Below, one piece after another: positions 1-6,338 of a stretch of DNA of 7,060 bases. Within the stretch, counting starts at the first letter, position 1. The number at the start of each line of letters is the position of its first letter. Source of the stretch: Clostridiales bacterium (GTDB lineage: Bacteria > Bacillota > Dehalobacteriia > UBA4068); the NCBI GenBank assembly GCA_009783495.1, contig WRDJ01000038.1:1-7060 (forward strand), given 5' to 3'. The notes below the pieces were generated by a model, which made no database searches, was not told the DNA's origin, and worked only from the letters and a program-made list of their open reading frames with translations. The translations under genes were made by a program, and so were the position numbers.

Positions 1-669
1 GGCCTGGCCATGATAGGCGTGGTCAAGGGCTATCGCGTGCAGATCGTGATGAGCTCGGCGGTCTCGGTGGAGCGGCAAAAGATGATAAAGGCCTTCGGCG
101 GCGAAATAATTCTCACCGCGCCGGAATTGGGCACGGACGGCGCGATCATCAAAACCGAGGAGCTGCTCTCCGCCGCGCCGGAGAAATATTTCAACCCTAA
201 TCAGTTTTCCAACGAATATAACAAAATCGCCCACTATAAAACCACCGCCGAGGAAATCTGGGAGCAAACGCAGGGCCGCGTGACGCATTTCGTTTCGGCC
301 TTGGGCACTTCCGGCACCTTGATGGGGGTGGGTATGATGCTCAAAGAGCGCAACCCGGCGGTGAAGATCATCGAGGCGCAGCCGGTGAAGGGGCATTATA
401 TCCAAGGGCTGAAAAGCTTGGCCGAAGCCATTGTGCCGGAGATATACGACATAAACGAGATCGACGAGAGCATCCTCATCGACACCGAAGAGGCCTATGA
501 GATGGCGCGGCGCATCGTGCGCGAAGAGGGCATCTTTGCCGGGATGTCCAGCGGCGCGGCCATGCTGGCCGCCCTGCGCAAGATCGAAAAGCTGGAAAGC
601 GGCGTGATGGTGGTCATTCTGCCCGACCGGGGCGAAAAATATCTCAGCACCGATCTGTTTCGGGTGTGA
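1..669 (+). CDS. cysM: Cysteine synthase, CysM-type (PLP-dependent), 5'-truncated by window edge
   Basis: This is the C-terminal part of a PLP-dependent O-acetylserine sulfhydrylase-family enzyme, which makes cysteine from an activated serine and sulfide in the cytoplasm. The frame is open from base 1 with no start, so the gene begins upstream, and the PLP-binding lysine lies outside the window. Visible family marks are NQFSNEYN followed by HYKTTAEEIW, the phosphate-binding loop GTSGT (nt 304-318), GMSSG (nt 541-555), which contains the serine that contacts the pyridine ring, and the tail DRGEKYLST (nt 625-651). The THFVSALGTSGT stretch and the DRG..YLST tail match CysM better than CysK. CysM can use alternative sulfur donors such as thiosulfate, but donor specificity cannot be read here. 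The gene ends in TGA, 55 nt before the next gene, with no clear terminator between them. Confidence 0.92.
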   Translation, partial: GLAMIGVVKGYRVQIVMSSAVSVERQKMIKAFGGEIILTAPELGTDGAIIKTEELLSAAPEKYFNPNQFSNEYNKIAHYKTTAEEIWEQTQGRVTHFVSALGTSGTLMGVGMMLKERNPAVKIIEAQPVKGHYIQGLKSLAEAIVPEIYDINEIDESILIDTEEAYEMARRIVREEGIFAGMSSGAAMLAALRKIEKLESGVMVVILPDRGEKYLSTDLFRV

Positions 670-724
670 GGGCGTTGAGTGCAACTAAAAAACGCAGATA
701 ATTGATAATCGGAGGAGACGGCAT

Positions 725-1603
725 ATGGGAGCATGGTCTGCGAGCATAACGGGAAATGATACCGCTGCGGATTTGCGCGGCGAATATCAAGTGGCGTTTT
801 TCTATTACAACGATGTTGAAACGGCTTTGCGGAAAATAGACGATTATGTGCGGAAAGAAGGATTTGACGAATCCGACGAAAACGAATGGTGTGATTATTA
901 TTACTCCCTCGCCAATTTCATGTGGAGCAAAGGGATTTTGACGGACGCCGTAAGAAACGAAGCCTTGCGTTTGATCGACAGCGGTTTCGGCCTGGAAATT
1001 TGGCAAGAATCGGGCGCGAAAGCGCTTAATGAACGTAAAAAGGCGTTGGAGGCGTTTCGTAAAAAGATCACATGCCCGCAGCCCGCAAAAAAGAAAATCA
1101 CAGTCAATCGGTATATGATCCCTATTTTTAATACCGGGGACATTATAGCGTTCCAACTGCAAACCTTGGATAAGCAATATGCAAACGATAACATAAAGAT
1201 CAGCGAAGAAGACTTCAAGGCGCTGAACGGCAAATATATCGCCGTTAGGAAAATAAGAGACATGGTCAGTTGGAAATCCAGCATTGAACCAGCCGTCCGT
1301 GATATATGGCCTGAATTTCAACTATATGACAACATTTTTGACGAGGTTCCCGCGCTGGAAGATGTGATAAAATCAGGTTTCGCAAAGATGAGAAACCGTT
1401 CGGACGGCTTGTTTTATTGCGAAGGGAGCATGTTCTATTTTAAGAGAAGAAAATATGTTGTGCTTGGCAATTATTTGGAGGGAATTGAGGGGTTAAAGGG
1501 CGCGAACTTTGGCGATGGGATTAATTTTACTATAAATCATTGGAAATGCAACGCAGACTCAGACCTTATTGACGCAATTTCTTCGCGGGAGACAATATTA
1601 TGA
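725..1603 (+). CDS. Hypothetical protein with MGAW-type N-terminus (resembles DUF4259-like proteins)
   Basis: This 292-residue soluble protein has no assigned function. The start is supported by GGAGGA at 711-716, 8 nt before the ATG. Two parts are visible. Residues 1 to about 125 open with MGAW and an ND.A.D pattern, continue with predicted helices (SLANFMWSKGILTD, RNEALRLIDSG, ALNERKKALEAFRKK), and end in a lysine-rich linker. Residues from about 126 on look beta-rich and begin with FNTGDIIAFQL, a 'GD-x-ahy-A' type strand pattern. The MGAW..ND.A opening recalls proteins annotated DUF4259 or similar; I make that link from memory and with moderate confidence. There is no signal peptide or membrane segment. 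It overlaps the next gene by 4 nt (ATGA), so the two are probably translationally coupled. Its codon use is AT-rich compared with the backbone (24 of 60 G+C in bases 841-900), which suggests acquisition by transfer. Confidence 0.75.
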   Translation: MGAWSASITGNDTAADLRGEYQVAFFYYNDVETALRKIDDYVRKEGFDESDENEWCDYYYSLANFMWSKGILTDAVRNEALRLIDSGFGLEIWQESGAKALNERKKALEAFRKKITCPQPAKKKITVNRYMIPIFNTGDIIAFQLQTLDKQYANDNIKISEEDFKALNGKYIAVRKIRDMVSWKSSIEPAVRDIWPEFQLYDNIFDEVPALEDVIKSGFAKMRNRSDGLFYCEGSMFYFKRRKYVVLGNYLEGIEGLKGANFGDGINFTINHWKCNADSDLIDAISSRETIL

Positions 1604-2310
1604 TCCAAAACAGGCGGTTCGCCCTCGCTTTCCGGTTGGGCGCCCTCATCTTCATCCTGGCCGGGGGCCTGACGGAAACGGGCGTTTTCAGCGGCAATTT
1701 CAAATGGGGCTACCTCATGTATTATACCATGCAGAGCAATTTGCTGGCCGCCGTTTTGTTCGCCCTGCTCGCGGCGCGTACGGCCAAAGCTTTGCGTGAA
1801 GAAGGGCAGTTCGGAAGCGCGGGCTGGTATTCCCGCTTTGAGATGGTCTGCGTTGTCGGCTTATTCCTGACCTTCATCGTCTATTGGGCTTTGCTGGCGC
1901 CGGAGTTTAATGCTACATACACCTCATGGTCGCCCTGGAGGTTCGGGAATATATCCGTACACGCCGTTGCGCCGCTGCTCTGCCTGCTGGATTACATATT
2001 TTTCTCCGAAGCGGGGCGCTTGAAATATCGCGACATATACTATGCCTGCATCTTCCCCTTGTTCTATGGCGTCTTCGTCACCGTCGCCGGATTCGCGGGC
2101 TATGTTTATGAATATAGAATCGGATTCAGCAACCCGTGGCTGAGTTCGCCCGACTTGTTCGTCCCGGTGCGCTTTCCCTATCCTTTCCTTGATTTCGACC
2201 GAATTGGGTGGGCGGTTTTCGCCTATGTCGGCGTGATTTTGGCCTTTCTGCTCCTTTTGGGCCACGGCATATATTTCATTGACCGGAAAGTGCGCAAGCC
2301 GTGCGAGTGA
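1600..2310 (+). CDS. Pr6Pr family integral membrane protein
   Basis: This 236-residue membrane protein has about six hydrophobic helices, near residues 8-28, 40-60, 80-101, 116-136, 147-170 and 201-227. Characteristic pieces of the Pr6Pr family (distantly related to FAR-17a/AIG1-like proteins) are visible: YYTMQSNLLAA in helix 2, VYWALLAPE at the end of helix 3, SVHAVAPLLCLLDYIFF in helix 4, and YPFLDFDRIGW before the last helix. The family's biochemical role in bacteria is not established. The start overlaps the upstream stop as ATGA, with only a weak GGGAGA at 1587-1592, so translation probably depends on coupling to the preceding gene. It is followed at 41 nt by a lipoprotein gene, so all three may form one transcription unit. 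Because the two upstream products have no known function, their pairing gives no functional hint beyond likely co-expression. Confidence 0.85.
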   Translation: MIQNRRFALAFRLGALIFILAGGLTETGVFSGNFKWGYLMYYTMQSNLLAAVLFALLAARTAKALREEGQFGSAGWYSRFEMVCVVGLFLTFIVYWALLAPEFNATYTSWSPWRFGNISVHAVAPLLCLLDYIFFSEAGRLKYRDIYYACIFPLFYGVFVTVAGFAGYVYEYRIGFSNPWLSSPDLFVPVRFPYPFLDFDRIGWAVFAYVGVILAFLLLLGHGIYFIDRKVRKPCE

Positions 2311-2311
2311 G

Positions 2312-2329
2312 AAAGTTTGATAACTTTTT
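2312..2329 (+). terminator. Small AT-rich hairpin with T-run (weak terminator candidate)
   Basis: AAAGTT, a TGAT loop and AACTTT form a perfect 6-bp inverted repeat (2312-2317 and 2322-2327), and the 3' arm runs into five T residues (2325-2329). It sits between the stop of the Pr6Pr gene and the ribosome binding site of the lipoprotein gene. The stem has only one G-C pair, so termination would be weak at best. It could instead be a minor mRNA structure, or chance. Confidence 0.25.
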
Positions 2330-2350
2330 ATGAAAAGGAGACGGCTAAAT

Positions 2351-2953
2351 ATGAAAAGGGTGATTTGTGCTTTACTCACTTTCTCAATGCTGGTGTTTCT
2401 GGCTTCCTGCGCTTCCGATAAGACCGCCAATACAATCCAGCCCATGAAGCTTACGGCGGGGCAGCAGGAAATCATAGGCCTGCTTTCCGTGCCCAATACG
2501 CAGGAACTGATGATATTTGAATTCAATTCGGCAGAGGCATACAGCGAGACCGAATTTTGGCTTGAAGTGTATCGGGACGGAGAGATGATTGGCGGCGGCA
2601 TAGGTCTGCATACATATCTGGATAGCGCAGAAAAATTGCGGGGCCGCCTGGCCGTCATCATCAGCCGGAATGAAGCGAATTATCAATGGACGCTTTCGCT
2701 GACCAAAGACGGCGGGAGTTCAAGCGTTACCGCAACGAGTGAAATAATCGAGGAGCCTGCGCTGGCCCGCGTTTACGGCCCGATGAGCAACCCGGAAAAG
2801 ATTGGGGACGGAAAAGAGATCATCCTATACGCCTCTTTGTTTTCCACGGAGAGTTCCTTGCCCGTATACAGTTATCAAACCTTGCAGGAACACCCGGAGC
2901 TGCTCGAAGAATATGCTTATGCTTATCTAATTAAGTGCAGGTTCACGAAATAA
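2351..2953 (+). CDS. Putative lipoprotein of unknown function
   Basis: This 200-residue secreted protein is probably lipid-anchored. It starts MKRVICALLTFSML and has a lipobox LASC with the modified cysteine at residue 20, the pattern cut by signal peptidase II, so it should sit on the outer face of the cytoplasmic membrane. An in-frame ATG exists at 2330, but the AAAAGGAG ribosome binding site (2333-2340) lies inside that extension and correctly precedes the ATG at 2351. I therefore chose 2351, which also gives a normal signal peptide. The mature part mixes predicted strands (QELMIFEFNSAEAY, TEFWLEVYRDGEMIGGGIG, YQWTLSLTKDG) and ends in a YSYQTLQEHPELLEE-type segment, suggesting a small beta-rich extracytoplasmic domain. 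I recognise no family. It lies 40 nt after the Pr6Pr gene and 118 nt before plsX. Confidence 0.8.
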   Translation: MKRVICALLTFSMLVFLASCASDKTANTIQPMKLTAGQQEIIGLLSVPNTQELMIFEFNSAEAYSETEFWLEVYRDGEMIGGGIGLHTYLDSAEKLRGRLAVIISRNEANYQWTLSLTKDGGSSSVTATSEIIEEPALARVYGPMSNPEKIGDGKEIILYASLFSTESSLPVYSYQTLQEHPELLEEYAYAYLIKCRFTK

Positions 2954-2974
2954 AAGTATTCCATAAAGATTATT

Positions 2975-3063
2975 AAAGGAGGCAAGAGAAGCGAGCAGAG
3001 CAAATAGCGACCGAGCCGACTGCGACGAGGCTATGCGATGCTTATGTTGCCGACTATGGGAGG
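2975..3063 (+). promoter_or_regulatory. plsX leader: orphan Shine-Dalgarno, AG-rich spacer and functional RBS
   Basis: A strong AAAGGAGG (2975-2982) lies 22 nt after the lipoprotein stop, but no ATG, GTG or TTG occurs at a usable distance. It is followed by a T-poor, purine-rich stretch (about 2983-3015). Only then comes GGGAGG (3058-3063), which is spaced 8 nt from the TTG proposed as the plsX start. The 10-mer GAGGCAAGAG (2979-2988) occurs again in the acpP leader. Either this is remodelled sequence after a lost gene or start, or an RNA leader; the sequence does not decide. Confidence 0.4.
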
Positions 3064-3071
3064 GAAAAGAT

Positions 3072-4049
3072 TTGCGTATCGCCTTAGACATCATGGGCGG
3101 CGACCTGGCCCCGAAAGAAATCATCGCGGGCGGGAAGGCCATCGCCGCAAAAGAACCTTCATGGGAAATCCTCATGGTGGGCCTGCCTGCAGCCAAGCCG
3201 CTTTTGGGCGAGCTTCCCGCCAATATCAGCTTCGTGCCCTGCGGCAGCGTCATGGGCATGGACGAGCCGGTGGAGGCGCTTTTGCACAAAAAGGATTCCT
3301 CCATTTGGCTGGCGACCAAGCTGGTGAAAGACGGGGAAGCGCAGGCCGTGGTCTCGGCCGGTTCCACCGGGGCGCAGATGTCTGCCGCCATTTTGCTTTT
3401 GGGGCGCGTCAAGGGCATCGCCCGCCCGGCCATAACGGTGGTGCTGCCGACCCTGCAGGGCGGAAAGGTGATGCTCGACATGGGGGCCAACCCCGACGTC
3501 AAGCCGGAAATGCTGCTGCAATTCGCGCAGATGGGTGTAATATACGCCAACATCGTGAGAGGGGTCGAATCCCCGCGCGTGGTGCTGCTTTCCAACGGGG
3601 CTGAGGAATGCAAGGGCAACGAGGTCACCGTGGCCGCGCATAAGCTGCTGGCCGCTTCCGAGCTGAACTTCGCAGGCAACATCGAAGGGCGCGGCATTCC
3701 CAAGGGCGACTATGACGTGCTGGTCTGCGACGGGTTTGCCGGCAACATCGTTTTAAAAACCATGGAAGGCCTCAATTCGGCCCTCTTTTCCTTGCTGAAA
3801 GAGGAATTTTCCAGAAACTTGTTGCGCAAAACCGGCGCCGCCTTGGTATGGAGGGGCCTGAAAAATATTAAACTAAGGCTGGATTACGCGGAGCATGGCG
3901 GCGCGCCGCTTCTGGGCGTGAACGGCGTAAGCATCATCTGTCACGGCAGTTCGCCGGCCCGCGCCATAGAAAACGCCGTCAAGGTGGCCGCTTCCTGCGT
4001 GAAGGGAGATTTTGTCGGCAAAACGGCGCGATTTTTCAATAAAACATAA
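3072..4049 (+). CDS. plsX: Phosphate acyltransferase PlsX (acyl-ACP:phosphate transacylase)
   Basis: PlsX converts acyl-ACP and phosphate to acyl-phosphate, the donor used by PlsY to make lysophosphatidic acid at the membrane, and so feeds phospholipid synthesis. I place the start at TTG 3072 because the protein then begins M-RIALDIMGGD, as the family does, and GGGAGG sits 8 nt upstream. The in-frame ATG at 3033 would add 13 unrelated residues and has its GAGG only 2 nt away. From the TTG the protein is 325 residues, normal for PlsX. Numbered from there, family motifs are VSAGSTGA (94-101), LDMGANPD (135-142), GAEECKGNE (176-184), NIEGR (203-207) and CDGFAGN (219-225). The usual upstream partners rpmF or fapR are absent; a lipoprotein gene stands there instead. 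acpP, which encodes the acyl carrier that PlsX unloads, follows. Confidence 0.95.
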   Translation: MRIALDIMGGDLAPKEIIAGGKAIAAKEPSWEILMVGLPAAKPLLGELPANISFVPCGSVMGMDEPVEALLHKKDSSIWLATKLVKDGEAQAVVSAGSTGAQMSAAILLLGRVKGIARPAITVVLPTLQGGKVMLDMGANPDVKPEMLLQFAQMGVIYANIVRGVESPRVVLLSNGAEECKGNEVTVAAHKLLAASELNFAGNIEGRGIPKGDYDVLVCDGFAGNIVLKTMEGLNSALFSLLKEEFSRNLLRKTGAALVWRGLKNIKLRLDYAEHGGAPLLGVNGVSIICHGSSPARAIENAVKVAASCVKGDFVGKTARFFNKT

Positions 4050-4055
4050 GAACAT

Positions 4056-4124
4056 AAGGAGGGCCGCAACAACAGAAGGCAGAGGCAAGAGTGAAGAGTA
4101 CAGAAGTCAAGAAGAGAAGGAGGG
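4056..4124 (+). promoter_or_regulatory. acpP leader: duplicated Shine-Dalgarno around a T-poor AG-rich spacer
   Basis: AAGGAGGG occurs twice, at 4056-4063 and 4117-4124. The first copy follows the plsX stop by 6 nt and has no start codon at a usable distance. The second sits 6 nt (TTTTTT) before the GTG of acpP and is the functional site. The roughly 50 nt between them are purine-rich and nearly free of T, hence poorly structured, and contain GAGGCAAGAG (4082-4091), also found before plsX. This could help ribosome loading for a highly expressed gene, or reflect a small local duplication. Confidence 0.4.
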
Positions 4125-4130
4125 TTTTTT

Positions 4131-4373
4131 GTGGATTATCTGCAAAGGGTGCGAGCCATTGTGGCCGAGCATTTGGGCGTCGGCATGAATGAGCTCAACG
4201 TCAACACGACCAGGGAGGATTTAAGTCTCGATTCTTTGGATTTTGTGGGGCTGGCCGTTCTTTTGGAGGATGAGTTTAATATCGAAATCGAGGACGAGGA
4301 ACTCGACAGCCTGATAACCTTAGGGGATCTGGCCGAATTGATGGCACAAAGGAGCGACCCGGAATTGATATGA
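4131..4373 (+). CDS. acpP: Acyl carrier protein
   Basis: This 80-residue acidic acyl carrier protein carries growing fatty acyl chains on a 4'-phosphopantetheine arm. The attachment serine is S35 in LDSLDFV, and the context LSLDSLDF...LLEDEFNIEIEDEEL is the classical ACP helix II and loop pattern. The start is GTG, 6 nt after a near-perfect AAGGAGGG; the length and the N-terminal helix (YLQRVRAIVAEHLGV) fit the family. One oddity is that the residue five after the serine, usually glutamate in DSLDxVEL (E41 in E. coli ACP), is glycine (G40), while the later acidic cluster E46-D47-E48 is kept. Its position between plsX and rnc is the standard Clostridia-like order, and the stop overlaps the rnc start as ATGA. 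A specialised ACP cannot be ruled out, but the context favours the fatty-acid ACP. Confidence 0.93.
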   Translation: MDYLQRVRAIVAEHLGVGMNELNVNTTREDLSLDSLDFVGLAVLLEDEFNIEIEDEELDSLITLGDLAELMAQRSDPELI

Positions 4374-5101
4374 GAGAAGATCAGGATAAAAAGATTGGCG
4401 AGCTGGCGGCCAAGCTGGGTTTGCCGGAAGCGGCGCTGCCCTGGCTCGCGCAGGCGCTCACCCATCCCACTTTTTATGAAGGGGGGAAAAGCGCGGAGCA
4501 GCAGGATAATCAGCGGCTGGAATTTTTGGGCGACGCGGTGCTGGACCTCCTGGTGGGCGAATATTTATTCGCGCGTTATCCCCAGGCCAAGGAAGGCGAA
4601 CTGACCAAGATGCGGGCGGCTGTCGTTTGCGAGCCTGCGCTGGCCCGCTGCGGCAAAAAATTCGATCTTGGGGAATTCCTGCTGCTGGGACGCGGCGGCG
4701 AAGCGGGGGGAGACCGCTCCCGCGCCTCCGTGCTGGCAGACGCTTTCGAGGCGGTTTTAGGGGCGGTCTATGTTTCCTGCGGCCATCAGGCGGCGCGCCG
4801 TTTCGTGCTGGAACAAATGAAGGATGAACTGGACAACCTCTCAAAAGAAGATTATGAAGACCCGAAAAGCCTGCTGCAGGAATTCGTACAGACCGGGCGC
4901 GGCGAAGGGGTCTATTACAAATTGCTTTCCTGCGACGGGCCGAGCCACGCGCCCGTATTCACCATGGGGGTTTTCTGCGGCGAGACGGTTCTGGGCGAGG
5001 GCAAGGGCGGCAGCAAAAAAGAAAGCGAGCAAATGGCGGCCAGGGCCGCTCTCTCCGACAAGGAACGGCTGCGCTCCCTCTTGCCGGAGCAGGCCAGATG
5101 A
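4370..5101 (+). CDS. rnc: Ribonuclease III
   Basis: RNase III cuts double-stranded RNA, processing 16S and 23S rRNA precursors and some mRNAs, as a Mg-dependent homodimer in the cytoplasm. The 243-residue length is typical. The N-terminal catalytic domain carries the signature RLEFLGDAVLDL at residues 49-60, with E51 and D55 as metal-site residues, and the second acidic site in LADAFEAVLGA (D124, E127). The C-terminal dsRNA-binding domain spans about 163-230, beginning DPKSLLQEFVQ and ending with the conserved KKESEQMAARAAL helix. All key residues seen are intact. The ATG overlaps the acpP stop (ATGA), and an AAAGGAG at 4348-4354 inside acpP is rather far upstream, so coupling to acpP translation is likely. 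Its own stop overlaps the next start in the same way. Base composition is strongly GC-rich, like the radical SAM gene after it. Confidence 0.97.
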   Translation: MREDQDKKIGELAAKLGLPEAALPWLAQALTHPTFYEGGKSAEQQDNQRLEFLGDAVLDLLVGEYLFARYPQAKEGELTKMRAAVVCEPALARCGKKFDLGEFLLLGRGGEAGGDRSRASVLADAFEAVLGAVYVSCGHQAARRFVLEQMKDELDNLSKEDYEDPKSLLQEFVQTGRGEGVYYKLLSCDGPSHAPVFTMGVFCGETVLGEGKGGSKKESEQMAARAALSDKERLRSLLPEQAR

Positions 5102-6177
5102 ACGGACCGAAAAGGCGTGTCCTGCCCTTTTTCATCCCGCAGGAGGGCTGCCCCAACCAATGTATATATTGCGACCAAAAGGCCGCCTCCGGTTTTGCGG
5201 CCTCTCCTTCGTCGCGGGATGTCGCGACGGCCCTCGCGGCCTATGACGGGCCTGTTCCTGTGCAGGCCGCTTTTTACGGCGGGAGTTTCACCGCCCTGTC
5301 CTTGGCGCGGCAAAACGCCTATCTGGAGGCGGCGGCCGGAGCCCTGCGGGAGGGCAAAGTTTCATCTTTGCGCCTTTCCGCCCGCCCCGACGGCATAGAA
5401 GCGGAGACTGTGGCGCGTTTGCGCGAACGCGGGGTGGCCACCGTGGAGCTTGGCTTGCAATCCATGAATGACGGGGTTTTACGGGCTTGCCGCCGCAGTT
5501 GCGATAGTGCCGCCGCCCGCGCCGCGCTGGCCTTGCTGAAAGAACAGGGCATGGAGACGGTGGCGCATCTGATGACCGGGTTGCCGCTATCCGGCGCGCG
5601 GGAAAGCCTGCGCGACGCCTTCGAGCTGGCCAAGTTAGCGCCGCAAGCGGTGCGCCTTTCCCCCACGCTTGTGCTCAAGGGCACGCCGCTGGAAAGGCTT
5701 TGGCTGGCCGGGGAATATCAGCCGCAAGGCCTGCAAGAGGCGGTGGGCTTGTGCCGCGATATGGCCGCTGTTTTTCTTGCGCACAATATCCCGGTGATAC
5801 GCATGGGCTTGAACGAAACCAATGGCCTGCGCGGCGCGGTGGCTGCCGGGCCTTATCACCCCGCGTTCGGGCATCTGGTTTATGGCGCTTTGGCCAGAGA
5901 GCAGATGAGGATGCTTTTGCGGCTTTGGCAGGGGGAGCCCTGCCTTTTGCTGCCGCCCGCTTATTTCGCGGCGGTGGCGGGAGATTTGGCCGCCAACAAA
6001 AAATGGCTGCGCGAGCTTTACGGAGAAAAAATCACTTTGCGTGCGGACAAGAGCCTGCCGGAGAGAGCTTTGGCTTTGGCCGAAGGCCCCGGCGTGGCGC
6101 GCTGGAAAATTTTGACCTGGGAAGGCTTTTTGCGGTTATACACAGAATCTTTATTGCAGGGGGGTGGTGATATGTGA
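5098..6177 (+). CDS. Elp3-like radical SAM protein
   Basis: This 359-residue radical S-adenosylmethionine enzyme is of the Elp3-related type that commonly lies between rnc and smc in Clostridia. Residues C18, C22 and C25 (GCPNQCIYC) form the CxxxCxxC motif that holds the [4Fe-4S] cluster. FYGGSFTAL (59-67) stands in the place of the GGE-like SAM contact, LSARPDGI (93-100) is the typical third-strand motif, and ELGLQSMNDGVL (117-128) and LMTGLPL (158-164) follow as in Elp3 and HemN relatives. GPYHPAFGHLV (251-261) is shared by this subgroup. The protein ends without the acetyltransferase domain found in full-length Elp3, so it is unlikely to perform Elp3's tRNA wobble-uridine carboxymethylation in the same way; its substrate is unknown to me. 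The start overlaps the rnc stop (ATGA), with GGAG at 5086-5089. What follows here is not smc. Confidence 0.92.
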   Translation: MNGPKRRVLPFFIPQEGCPNQCIYCDQKAASGFAASPSSRDVATALAAYDGPVPVQAAFYGGSFTALSLARQNAYLEAAAGALREGKVSSLRLSARPDGIEAETVARLRERGVATVELGLQSMNDGVLRACRRSCDSAAARAALALLKEQGMETVAHLMTGLPLSGARESLRDAFELAKLAPQAVRLSPTLVLKGTPLERLWLAGEYQPQGLQEAVGLCRDMAAVFLAHNIPVIRMGLNETNGLRGAVAAGPYHPAFGHLVYGALAREQMRMLLRLWQGEPCLLLPPAYFAAVAGDLAANKKWLRELYGEKITLRADKSLPERALALAEGPGVARWKILTWEGFLRLYTESLLQGGGDM

Positions 6178-6233
6178 ATCCCTCCGCCCTGTTTTTATTG
6201 AAATGCCGGTTAAATATTGCGGTTTCTACAGTA

Positions 6234-6276
6234 AGGGCGATTATTGACCGCCCGCGGGCGCCCGCTGTGCGCCCCT
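6234..6276. repeat. Symmetric three-part GC-rich palindrome (candidate dispersed intergenic repeat)
   Basis: A perfect 12-bp palindrome CGCCCGCGGGCG (6249-6260) is flanked on both sides, after exactly 9 nt, by inverted arms: AGGGCG (6234-6239) and CGCCCCT (6270-6276, one extra C). The whole is symmetric about position 6255. A second palindrome, GCGGGCGCCCGC (6254-6265), overlaps the core, so several folds compete. The layout resembles the small GC-rich intergenic repeats scattered through many Bacillota genomes, with outer arms of the form GGGGCG/CGCCCC around a CCGCCCGCGGGCG core. No T-run follows on either strand, so it is not a classical intrinsic terminator, although it could still stop or stabilise the transcript ending with the radical SAM gene. 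Confidence 0.5.
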
Positions 6277-6338
6277 GCGGAGGCGGATATCAAAGACAGT
6301 TAGGTAAATAGCCCTGAAAGGGAGGGAGTGCGTATTAC

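Noticed and set aside
675..709. Promoter-like TTGAGT and GATAAT before the MGAW gene
   Set aside because: The spacing is 23 nt, too long, and transcription would start inside the ribosome binding site.
644..1321. Minus-strand open frame of 225 codons over the MGAW gene
   Set aside because: The plus-strand frame has a good ribosome binding site and coherent protein features; the minus frame has neither and overlaps the cysM end.
1924..2661. Minus-strand open frame of 245 codons over the Pr6Pr and lipoprotein genes
   Set aside because: It covers the ends of two well-supported plus-strand genes and shows no recognisable domain.
3015..3055. Direct repeat GCCGACT (3015-3021 and 3049-3055) as a possible insertion footprint
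   Set aside because: Seven bases 27 nt apart is expected by chance in such sequence, and no element lies between the copies.
2927..3703. Long minus-strand open frame (258 codons) opposite plsX
   Set aside because: It is antisense to a clear PlsX frame, and its serine/threonine/alanine/proline-rich translation is what the complement of a GC-rich gene gives.
4091..4230. Possible leader peptide starting at GTG 4091 and overlapping acpP out of frame
   Set aside because: There is no properly spaced ribosome binding site for this GTG, and the predicted peptide is basic and low in complexity.
6187..6312. Open frame through the intergenic palindrome (reads ALFLLKCRLNIAVS...)
   Set aside because: It has no good start or ribosome binding site and passes through the GC-rich repeat, so the open frame is best explained by composition. 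It does not resemble the start of smc.
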